Assembly (NCBI RefSeq): GCF_002022505.1
Contig: NZ_CP019781.1
Coordinates: 992,001 to 1,056,000 of the forward strand
Source: Bartonella sp. WD16.2
GTDB lineage: Bacteria > Pseudomonadota > Alphaproteobacteria > Rhizobiales > Rhizobiaceae
Direction: 5' to 3'
Length of the DNA stretch: 64,000 nt
Both the position numbers and the translations under genes were made by a program. This document shows, in pieces, positions 44,150-52,067 of this stretch. How positions within the stretch are numbered: position 1 is the first letter of the stretch; the number at the start of each line of letters is the position of its first letter. Under the pieces are notes generated by a model that was not told the origin of the DNA, did not search any database, and saw only the letters and a program-made list of their open reading frames with translations.

Positions 44150-45799
44150 TTAACGGGCGAGAGGTTTATAATTGACACGTTTAAGATTAATAGAATCTGG
44201 ACCAAGACGACGAAGTTTATCAGCTTCATATTCGGCAAAATTACCTTCAAACCATTCCACATGACCATTACCTTCAAACGCCAAAATATGAGTAGCCAAC
44301 CGATCAAGAAACATACGATCATGCGATATCACAACTGCACAACCAGCAAAATTTTCCAGTGCATCTTCTAACGCACCTAATGTTTCTGTATCAAGATCGT
44401 TGGTAGGTTCGTCAAGAAGAAGAACATTACCTCCGTTTTTTAAAAGTTTAGCTAAATGAACACGATTGCGCTGTCCTCCCGATAAATTTGCTACCTTTTG
44501 CTGCTGATCTGAACCTTTAAAGTTAAATGCACCACAATAAGTACGGCTGTTCATTTCATATTTGCCTAACTTAATAATGTCATCTCCACCAGAGATTTCT
44601 TCCCAAACAGTCTTATCTCCCGCCAATGCATCACGATTCTGGTCAATATAACTCATCTGAACCGTTTCCCCAATGCGTATTTTACCTGAATCAGGCTGTT
44701 CTTGCCCTGTTAACATTTTAAATAAGGTAGACTTCCCCACACCATTGGCACCAATAACTCCCACAATCCCACCGGCAGGAAGCTTGAAAGAAAGAGAATC
44801 AATTAATACACGCTCACCATATGCTTTCGATAAACTATCAACTTCAATAACAACCTGTCCCAATCTTTCACCAACTGGTATAATAATTTGCGCATCCCCA
44901 GGACGGCGTTCACGCGCAGCCTGAACCAATTCATCATAAGCCCTAATACGAGCTTTTGATTTTGCTTGGCGCGCTTTTGGACTGGAAGCTATCCACTCCT
45001 TTTCGCGGGACAATGCACGTTGACGAGCAGCTTCTTCACGCCCCTCTTGTGCCATACGTTTAGCTTTAGCACTCAAATAAGCAGAATAATTTCCTTCATA
45101 AGGAATACCTTTACCACGATCTAATTCTAATATCCAACCCGTCACATTATCGAGAAAATAACGGTCATGCGTAATCAGAAGTACTGCACCTGGGTACTCA
45201 CGCAAATGCCTTTCAAGCCAAGCTGTAGTCTCAGCATCTAAATGGTTTGTCGGTTCATCTAGAAGCAATAAATCAGGTTTTGATAAAAGCAATTTACAAA
45301 GTGCAACACGCCGCCTTTCACCACCTGAAAGTTTAGTTACACCCTCCTCCCCTGGCGGGCAACCAAGAGCGGCCATAGCCATTTCTACTTGATTATCTAA
45401 ATCCCAAAGATTTTGGCTGTCAATAATATCCTGAAGTTTAGCGCTTTCATCGGCTGTTTCATCACTGTAATTCATCATCAATTCATTATAGCGATCTAAA
45501 ATTGCCTGCTTATCTGCAACGCCTTCCATCACATTACCCCACACATCCTTGCTTGAATCAAGAACAGGCTCTTGCGGAAGATAACCACAACGCGCTCCTT
45601 CAGAAAGCCACGCTTCTCCTGTATATTCTTTATCCAACCCACTCATAATACGTAAAATTGTCGACTTACCTGCACCATTTGGCCCTAAAATACCAATCTT
45701 AGCATCTGGATAAAAAGATAAATGAATATTTTCCAAAATTTTCTTATTGCCGTAAATCTTATTGACTCCAGCCATATGATAGATAAATTGACGTGCCAT
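44150..45799 (-). CDS. ettA: ABC-F ATPase EttA (energy-dependent translational throttle)
   Basis: Soluble twin-ATPase ABC-F protein that binds the ribosomal E site and gates entry into elongation according to the ATP/ADP ratio. First ATPase: GPNGAGKSTILRI, LSGGERRRVALCKLLL, LLLLDEPTNHLD. Second: GANGVGKSTLFKML, LSGGQRNRVHLAKLL, VLLLDEPTNDLD. Between them is the charged P-site tRNA-interaction linker (REEAARQRALSREKEWIASSPKARQAKSKAR), and the EttA arm is near residues 95-140. At 549 residues it has EttA length rather than that of Uup or YheS. Single gene. Confidence 0.95.
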   Translation of the reverse strand: MARQFIYHMAGVNKIYGNKKILENIHLSFYPDAKIGILGPNGAGKSTILRIMSGLDKEYTGEAWLSEGARCGYLPQEPVLDSSKDVWGNVMEGVADKQAILDRYNELMMNYSDETADESAKLQDIIDSQNLWDLDNQVEMAMAALGCPPGEEGVTKLSGGERRRVALCKLLLSKPDLLLLDEPTNHLDAETTAWLERHLREYPGAVLLITHDRYFLDNVTGWILELDRGKGIPYEGNYSAYLSAKAKRMAQEGREEAARQRALSREKEWIASSPKARQAKSKARIRAYDELVQAARERRPGDAQIIIPVGERLGQVVIEVDSLSKAYGERVLIDSLSFKLPAGGIVGVIGANGVGKSTLFKMLTGQEQPDSGKIRIGETVQMSYIDQNRDALAGDKTVWEEISGGDDIIKLGKYEMNSRTYCGAFNFKGSDQQQKVANLSGGQRNRVHLAKLLKNGGNVLLLDEPTNDLDTETLGALEDALENFAGCAVVISHDRMFLDRLATHILAFEGNGHVEWFEGNFAEYEADKLRRLGPDSINLKRVNYKPLAR

Positions 45800-46498
45800 A
45801 AATTTCTCTTTGATATTATACGAGATTAAAGGTAAGAATTTCGAAGGTATTATTTTCGCTTTTCTTAAATTTCACAATTAGCAATACTTAAATAATGCTC
45901 TAACAGTTTTATGCTTTATATTGATATATTTTTTCTAATCTCACAAGCCCTAACTTTGCGCTCCAAAGGCAGGAAAACACTATCTCAAAGTACAAAAAGA
46001 AAATATACTTAAGCTATATTTGAATTATACTATTAGATCTCTTTTCTCCATACCAGATAAAAACTATATTTTATCATATTAAATAACCTATTAGTGCAAC
46101 ACAAAAACACAAGAAAAGCCAACTCTCTATGCACTTTTTTTACCTTACAGACTTTACATCATACCCTCCTCCTCCCCTTTTTATCATTTTGATGTCATAA
46201 AAATACAATGATCCCCGCTATGTTACTTTATATGATTAAATTGCAAAAAAATAAGAACACATTTATAGCATCTAATGCTCTAGTTAGCTTTGCATCAACA
46301 CATAGTTTATCGCTAAACAGCGCATTGCTTTGATCCACAGTTACAAATTAGCACAAAATTACAAAAATTATCGTAACAACTGATCTATTCATTTCTTTTG
46401 GCTTAAGCACAAACATTGACCAAATCATCTCAAAACTTTAAGACACAACACAATCTTTAAAAGGCTACAACAAAAAAATCACCTACAGGAATAAATTT
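45800..46498. other. 0.7-kb spacer with a C-rich hairpin
   Basis: No gene. At 46156-46195 ACATCA and TGATGT bracket a loop containing CCCTCCTCCTCCCC on the plus strand, described under findings. Remaining sequence is AT-rich. Confidence 0.5.
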
Positions 46499-47107
46499 AT
46501 GGAAAAAAAAGCCTTAATCGTTATTGATGTACAAAATGATTTCTTACCAGGAGGAGCACTTGCAGTCCCACAAAGCGATATTATTATACCTGCCGTCAAT
46601 GACCTTATAAACCGTTTTGATCATGTCATTTTAACCCAAGATTGGCACCCAAAGGACCATTGCAGCTTTGCTTCTTCCTATCCTCACAAATCTCTTTATG
46701 ATACAGTTAAGCTTGACTACGGATTTCAAACACTTTGGCCCGATCATTGTGTACAAGGAACACAAGGAGCAAAATTTCATACGTCTCTCATGGTTGGTAA
46801 AGCACAACTTATCCTTCGAAAAGGTTACCATCAGAAAATTGACAGCTGTTCTGCTTTTTTTGAGAATGACCAAAAAACGCCAACAGGCTTACAAAATTAC
46901 CTCAAAGAGCGCGGTTTTACACAATTGATTATATGTGGTTTGGCTACTGACTTCTGTGTGGGATTTTCTGCACTTCACGCCGTAAAATGCGGCTTTAAGG
47001 TGAGTGTTTCACTGAACGCCTGTGCCGGCATTGATCTAAATGGATCATTAAATACAATGCTTAAAACTATGAATGAAACCGGTATAGAGCTCTTAATGAC
47101 GTTATAA
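46499..47107 (+). CDS. pncA: Nicotinamidase (pyrazinamidase) PncA
   Basis: Hydrolyses nicotinamide to nicotinate for the NAD salvage pathway. Cysteine-hydrolase fold with the triad Asp in VIDVQNDFLPGG, Lys in LRKGYHQKID and Cys in GLATDFCVGFSAL; metal ligands lie in TQDWHPKDHCSF. 202 residues. AGGA lies seven bases before the ATG. Convergent with the downstream DUF475 gene across 73 bases, with no strong terminator in the gap. Confidence 0.95.
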   Translation: MEKKALIVIDVQNDFLPGGALAVPQSDIIIPAVNDLINRFDHVILTQDWHPKDHCSFASSYPHKSLYDTVKLDYGFQTLWPDHCVQGTQGAKFHTSLMVGKAQLILRKGYHQKIDSCSAFFENDQKTPTGLQNYLKERGFTQLIICGLATDFCVGFSALHAVKCGFKVSVSLNACAGIDLNGSLNTMLKTMNETGIELLMTL

Positions 47108-47180
47108 ATCGCTTCCCTGCCCTGTTTTGTGGTAATAAACAGAAGAGTTTTTAGTAGAATCTGCATCTCAAAACAATAAA

Positions 47181-48221
47181 TTATTTGGGAGATAATGTTT
47201 TATGTTTAAAGCGAATGGAGGAACAAAATGCTACACCAAGAATACACGCGCCAATAAGTCCTGTTAATGCTTCAGGTACCGGTATAATAATTTGTATATA
47301 CATAATCATTGCAAGTACCAAAATTGCGTAAAAAGCACCGTGTTCCAAATAGCGGTAATGCAACAATGTTCCTGTTTCAACCAACATGATCGTTATAGAA
47401 CGTACATAAAATGCACCGATACCAAGACCAATTGCAATAATAAAAAGATTATGTGAAAAAGCAAAAGCACTTATAACACCATCAAAAGAAAAGCTAGCAT
47501 CCAGAATTTCTAAATAAAGAAACGAGCCCACTCCTCCCTTAGCGATAGTAACTAAAGTATTTTCTCGGGAATCCAAAAGTGAACTAACTGCTTCAACCAC
47601 TAAAAATGTTAAAAGCCCATAAAGCATAGAAAATAAAACAGTCAGCTTATTTTCTGTTGTAGTTTGCCCTGAGAAAAACAACATCAGAATCAAAACAATA
47701 GTAATATCAACTCCAACAAATGAACCAAATTTTTGAGCTGGTTTCTCTATAAAGGCTAGCCAATGCTCCTTTTTTTTAGGATCAAAAAAATACTTTAAAC
47801 CAACCATCATGAGGAAAGTTCCCCCAAAAGCGGTAATACTTACATGAGCATTTGTTAAAATTGCAGCATATTGATGTGGCTCCCATAGTGCCAATTGGAC
47901 TGCTGCAATTGGATTAATCCAAGCTGCACAAGCAACAATCAATAATGGAAAAATAATCCTCATACCAAATACTGCTATTAAAATACCCCATGTCAAAAAA
48001 CGACGAGACCATAGCTGATCCATCCTTCCAAGGATACGCGCATTGATAATAGAATTATCAAAAGATAAAGAAATCTCTAAAATTCCCAAAACACAGCAGA
48101 TAAAAAAATACTTAAAAAAACCAATGAGACTACCCGTCTCAAACCAACCAACAAATCCACCCCAAAAGACACCAATAATTGTGAAGAAAAAAGCCCATCT
48201 AAAATAGCCTAATAGGGCCAT
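47181..48221 (-). CDS. DUF475/TerC-superfamily integral membrane protein
   Basis: Polytopic inner-membrane protein with about eight to nine hydrophobic segments. It has the TerC-type membrane motif GILEISLSFDNSIINARILGRM, and a second SFDGVISAFAFSHN carrying the acidic residues thought to bind a metal ion. TerC-like proteins are implicated in metal efflux or metalation of exported enzymes; the role of DUF475 members is not settled. I prefer the ATG at 48221 (346 residues), which GAGG precedes by seven bases, over the ATG two codons upstream. Confidence 0.85.
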   Translation of the reverse strand: MALLGYFRWAFFFTIIGVFWGGFVGWFETGSLIGFFKYFFICCVLGILEISLSFDNSIINARILGRMDQLWSRRFLTWGILIAVFGMRIIFPLLIVACAAWINPIAAVQLALWEPHQYAAILTNAHVSITAFGGTFLMMVGLKYFFDPKKKEHWLAFIEKPAQKFGSFVGVDITIVLILMLFFSGQTTTENKLTVLFSMLYGLLTFLVVEAVSSLLDSRENTLVTIAKGGVGSFLYLEILDASFSFDGVISAFAFSHNLFIIAIGLGIGAFYVRSITIMLVETGTLLHYRYLEHGAFYAILVLAMIMYIQIIIPVPEALTGLIGACILGVAFCSSIRFKHKTLSPK

Positions 48222-48486
48222 GATCATGCCTCAAAATTCATCTCTTTAATCTATCCTGGTACTCATCATATTGAAAGATCACAAGACTGAAAGATTACAT
48301 CTATCGATAGTACAACGAATGTACACTGTAAAATTTATATGGAATCTCTCCTCAAAAAAACAAGAGAAAAATCAAAAAGCCTATATCTCTTCCAATAAAA
48401 AGGTTATTTCTTATAATAATAAAATACAAAAATTAAAATTTAATCCAAATATTTATTAAATATTTAAAAAAATAAGAGGAATAAAA

Positions 48487-48502
48487 GTCAATAAATATTG
48501 AC
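48487..48502. promoter_or_regulatory. Perfect 16-bp palindrome overlapping a -35 box (putative operator)
   Basis: GTCAATA-AA-TATTGAC reads the same on both strands. Its right arm overlaps TTGACA (48498-48503), a perfect -35. A second, weaker palindrome ATGA-GATAT-TCAT lies at 48511-48523. Both precede the XRE regulator by less than 105 bases, so autoregulation is the likely meaning. Confidence 0.6.
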
Positions 48503-48526
48503 ATTAGGTAATGAGATATTCATACA
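48498..48526 (+). promoter_or_regulatory. Predicted promoter of the XRE regulator
   Basis: TTGACA at 48498-48503, 17-base spacer, then CATACA at 48521-48526 as a degenerate -10. It lies 63 bases upstream of the gene. Confidence 0.45.
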
Positions 48527-48589
48527 TTGTGTGCTTTTATTAGCATAAATAAAGCTCATACCATGATGATTTACTGAGGGAGATAATTC

Positions 48590-48979
48590 ATGGCACGTCC
48601 TGAAACTGAAGCAAAAACTGTATTTGGAAAACGTTTACGTCACATACGCCTCGCTTTAGGCGATCCGTCACGTGAAATATTAGCTAAAAATTTTAGCATG
48701 ACAAAAAATTCTATCGCCTTTTATGAGCGTGGAGAAAGAGAACCCAATCTTAGCGTATTACAAGCATATCGCACGTTGTACGGAGTCAACATTAATTGGC
48801 TTTTAACTGGACAAGGAAAAATGTTCGACACCGAATGTACTAGAAGTGAATTTGATTGGAATTATTTTATTAAAAAAATTGAAGCAATTGAAGATATTCT
48901 TACCAAAAATGATCATAATGATACAATAAATCAAAAAAAGATTGAAAATTCTTATGAAAATTACAGCAATATCTTCTAA
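48590..48979 (+). CDS. XRE-family (phage CI-like) transcriptional regulator
   Basis: DNA-binding regulator with an N-terminal helix-turn-helix: FGKRLRHIRLALG...REILAKNFSMTKNSIAFYERGEREPNLSVLQAYRTLYGVNINWLLTGQGKMF, the pattern of phage repressors. GAGGGAG lies seven bases before the ATG. 129 residues; the part after about residue 85 is Asn/Lys-rich and unlike a peptidase or dimerisation domain. An open stretch continues in the -1 frame to 49125, so the original protein may have been about 45-50 residues longer. A palindromic operator-like site lies just upstream. No other phage genes are adjacent. Confidence 0.82.
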   Translation: MARPETEAKTVFGKRLRHIRLALGDPSREILAKNFSMTKNSIAFYERGEREPNLSVLQAYRTLYGVNINWLLTGQGKMFDTECTRSEFDWNYFIKKIEAIEDILTKNDHNDTINQKKIENSYENYSNIF

Positions 48980-49873
48980 CACAAGGTATATCCAATGGTC
49001 TCAATCCAAAGGCAATTACTTCTCTGGTCAATATAAAAGCAAATATGGCCAACTCTTATGCTCTTAGTTTGTTTATCGATTTACTTATTCGAAGCATATC
49101 ACACAAAGAAACAACCGCTAACTAATAAGCTTTATTTCAAATAAAAATAGCCTAAACTTTATCAACCTGGAAAATAGTATTTTGCTTTTACTATATTGAT
49201 AAAGTTTAAGCTGTTTTAAAATTTTTTCTGTTTATCCCTACCTAAAAAATAACCAGCCTTATCCCTTTAAAAAAGACCCCCCTTTCATTTTTTATTTTTA
49301 TAATAGCGGTTTTTAACCCATATTTTAAAAAGAATTGCTGTTCCTAAATATGTTTCATGTTCACTAAATGAATACTTATGAATTTTTCAATTTTCGTTTC
49401 ATTAATATCATAATCATTCATATAATTTATTTTATAGATTCGATAATAAAACCTTACTTCTACTTTTTATAGCACATAAAAATGCATATATTATGAATGA
49501 TAAAAGAAAGACTTAGTTATTGGAGTGAGCATCTTTAAAAGTTAATAGCTTTATTTAAAATACCCCCCTTCCCTCAAAAACTTTTGAAATTTAATAAAAT
49601 TATACGTTTTTGTGCGAAAAATAGCAGAGGAATATATTGCAATCAACTAACAGAATACAACAAGCACTTTATACCAAAGTATTAATCAGAAAACTTAATC
49701 AAATTAATCACAAAACTACAAAAATATGCTAGATAGGAATCAAAAAATCAACAAAATAAGCAGCTATGCACATCTTTACTTTAAAAAGATATTTTAACTT
49801 ACTAGATAACTTCTAAGCCCAGAAGACTATTATAATATAATAAAATCAAGGGTTATAAATCAAAAAAAGGGAA
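48980..49873. other. 0.9-kb spacer with frame remnant and long hairpin
   Basis: The first part, to 49125, carries a coding-like frame that may be the displaced C-terminus of the XRE regulator. A long inverted repeat follows at 49148-49211. The rest is AT-rich without recognisable genes. Confidence 0.5.
49148..49213. repeat. Long imperfect hairpin, 13-bp perfect arms
   Basis: TAAACTTTATCAA (49153-49165) and TTGATAAAGTTTA (49196-49208) are perfect inverted repeats. AGC/GCT outside and ATAGTA/TACTAT (49174-49179, 49189-49194) inside extend the stem. A T-rich stretch follows on the plus strand, so a terminator for the XRE transcript is one reading. Confidence 0.6.
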
Positions 49874-49950
49874 TGGTGGGCCCGGAGGGACTCGAACCCC
49901 CAACCAAGCGGTTATGAGCCGCTGGCTCTAACCAATTGAGCTACAGGCCC
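49874..49950 (-). tRNA. tRNA with CAT anticodon (Ile2 or elongator Met)
   Basis: Full cloverleaf on the minus strand: acceptor GGGCCTG/CGGGCCC, D-arm GCTC...GAGC, anticodon stem AGCGG/CCGCT around CTCATAA, T-arm GGGGG-TTCGAGT-CCCTC, and an encoded CCA end. The anticodon is CAT. Similarity to E. coli ileX in the anticodon arm makes the lysidine-modified tRNA-Ile my first choice, with elongator Met next. Confidence 0.93.
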
Positions 49951-50116
49951 TACAGGCCATTTTTCTCTAAACTAAAATGTCTTATAATACAAGAGACTGC
50001 TTGAATTATAATTCACTTTTTTAAGTTTCTCTCATTTTCTATCTCTCAGTATCTTAATTCTTTACAATGATTCCCAAAAATGGAAAAGTAAAAATTTATA
50101 AACAAAAGGAGTAAAA

Positions 50117-50862
50117 ATGAATATGACACAAATAATTTTCCAGCTAAGAAATACTAACCTAATTAAAATTTTCACGTTAGCAGCATTAACATTACTAACC
50201 ACTTCATTCTCTGTACACGCAGAAGAATGTACAATGAAAAATTCAACTATTGTAGTTACTGCAACAGGTGAAAGCCAAGCAACACCAGATATGGCAATTA
50301 TCAATCTATCTATTGTTACTTATGATAAAACCGCTCAAAAAGCATTAGCGGACAATAATAAATTTATGAATAGTGTTGTGGACTCTTTAAAAAGAATAAC
50401 ATTCAAGAACATGACTTGCAAACATCAAATTTGTCTATTTATCAGTCTAGCCCAGATAAACAGCAAGAACAAAAAAACAACGAAAACCTCTATGAAGTTT
50501 CCAATTCTTTAACAGTACGTATCCGCGATCTCGCTAACGTTGGTAAAATATTTGATCAAGCAATATCTCTTGGTATTAATTCTGTTCAGGGAATTACCTT
50601 TACCAATGCCGATACAAAACCCTTTTATAAAGAAGCGCGTCAAAAAGCTATTGCTGAAGCTATTGAAAAAGCAAAAACTTTAGCACAAGCAGCTAATTTA
50701 AAATTGGGTAAAATCATTGAAATTAATGAAAATAATAATAGCTTTCATCCAACACAGCGTTTAAGCAGAAGTGCACAATTTGCAAGCTATGCAGATACAA
50801 ATTTTTCAAACGGTGAATTGAACTATAATGTCAGTGTCACTGTAACATTTTCTATCGACTAA
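50117..50862 (+). pseudogene. SIMPL-domain (DUF541) periplasmic protein, split by a -1 frameshift
   Basis: A signal peptide (FTLAALTLLTTSFSVHAEE) is followed by the SIMPL domain. The frame is open from 50117 to about 50392, encoding IVVTATGESQATPDMAIINLSIVT and so on. The family continuation EHDLQTSNLSIYQSS, then LTVRIRDLANVGKIFDQAISLG to NVSVTVTFSID, is in the -1 frame up to 50862. The break is at TTTAAAAAGAATAAC: restoring one base gives SLKxNNIQEHDLQTSN, exactly what the family expects. AAAGGAG precedes the ATG. Either a 1-base deletion in an A run or a programmed shift (heptamer T TTA AAA in frame at 50386-50392). Function of the family is poorly known. Confidence 0.82.
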
Positions 50863-50912
50863 ATAAGGTATCGTCGTTAATTCGTACATAAAACAATACA
50901 TAAAAAATTGTA

Positions 50913-51329
50913 TCACCAGCCCTCATATAAAATGCCGGTGATATACTGAAGATAAGCCTCGTCAGATGATAATTCATTTTCGTGAACTTCAATCTTCCCG
51001 TGTGCAGAGAATTGTGCTTGATGTACCGTTTGGCGATTTCCTGATATAAGTGGATGCCACCAATGAAGGTCTTTCCCTTCATTAATTAACCGATAAGCAC
51101 AATTTTTTGGCAGCCAATGAACTTTTTTTACTGTTGCAATATCCAATAATACACAATCCGGAACTATTGATTTACGATGAGCATAATTTTGACACTGACA
51201 AGTTTCCATATCTAAAAGATGGCAAGCAACGCTAGTTGTATAAATATAACCGGTGTTTTCATCTTCTACTTTATGCAAACAACAAAAGCCACAACCATCA
51301 CAGAGACTCTCCCACTCAACAATGGACAT
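50913..51329 (-). CDS. YcgN/UPF0260 family cysteine-cluster protein
   Basis: Small cytosolic protein with the zinc/iron-chelating YkgJ-type cysteine pattern: LCDGCGFCCLHK near residue 10, VACHLLDMETCQC near 35-46, PDCVLL and NCAYRL. From memory it resembles E. coli YcgN through WHPLISG. 138 residues versus about 150 in enterobacteria. The biochemical function is unknown; a metal centre is likely. Stands alone. Confidence 0.9.
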   Translation of the reverse strand: MSIVEWESLCDGCGFCCLHKVEDENTGYIYTTSVACHLLDMETCQCQNYAHRKSIVPDCVLLDIATVKKVHWLPKNCAYRLINEGKDLHWWHPLISGNRQTVHQAQFSAHGKIEVHENELSSDEAYLQYITGILYEGW

Positions 51330-52067
51330 CTCTTCTAATTTTTAACTTTCCAAAAGGGAGCCTCTTTACTCATAAATCCGACTATACTCTTTATCTAAAA
51401 ATAAGAAATTTACGCAAAAACGCAAATAAAGTACAATGTCGCCCCTGTAACATTATACATCTCTAAGCTAGCCTAATACCACCCATATTCATTCTACTCC
51501 CAATAATCTTCCCAAAGATTAATTCAACAAAGATAAAAGACATCCTTAGAAAAAATCTCATACAAAAAACACCTTATAAAGATATCATTATCACAAATGA
51601 ACTTAAACTCAAAAACAATACCTAATTGTAAATACTTTACAGATTACAATTACTAACAAAAACTAAACAAAATTTTCATTACAACTATAACTTGTATAAA
51701 CCATTTTATGAATAGTTTTTATAAAAAAGAGATTTTTTGTGTGTCTACCTATAATTTGACACACTTCAATATGAAGCATACTCAACACCATCTCCGCTGG
51801 AGTCAAACTTCACCTACATGTACAAATAACACTTTTTATGACACCATTTATTTCTTTTTATTTCTTTGCAGATCATTTCCATGATTTTAAACTAGTTTTT
51901 TCACGAGAGCGTAGTAATAAATATTTAAGTCACTATATTGCTTGCACAATGAATCTTCTTGAATTATTCAGTATGCTTTTTATCCTTTTTAAAAAGTTTT
52001 TCAAAAATGACACAGTAAATTTTACATCACAATAAACGGTACATTTTCGAAATATGCTGTAACATCA
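51330..52067. other. 0.74-kb gene-free spacer
   Basis: AT-rich with short chance frames only. No terminator or RNA recognised downstream of rpoD in this stretch. Confidence 0.5.

Noticed and set aside
47108..47180. Weak CTGTTT/AAACAG hairpin between pncA and the DUF475 gene
   Set aside because: Six A/T-rich pairs and a broken T run; too weak to call a terminator.
51838..52035. 65-aa Phe-rich ORF upstream of the rpoD stop
   Set aside because: Phe/Lys/Asn composition is that of random AT-rich sequence; no ribosome binding site.
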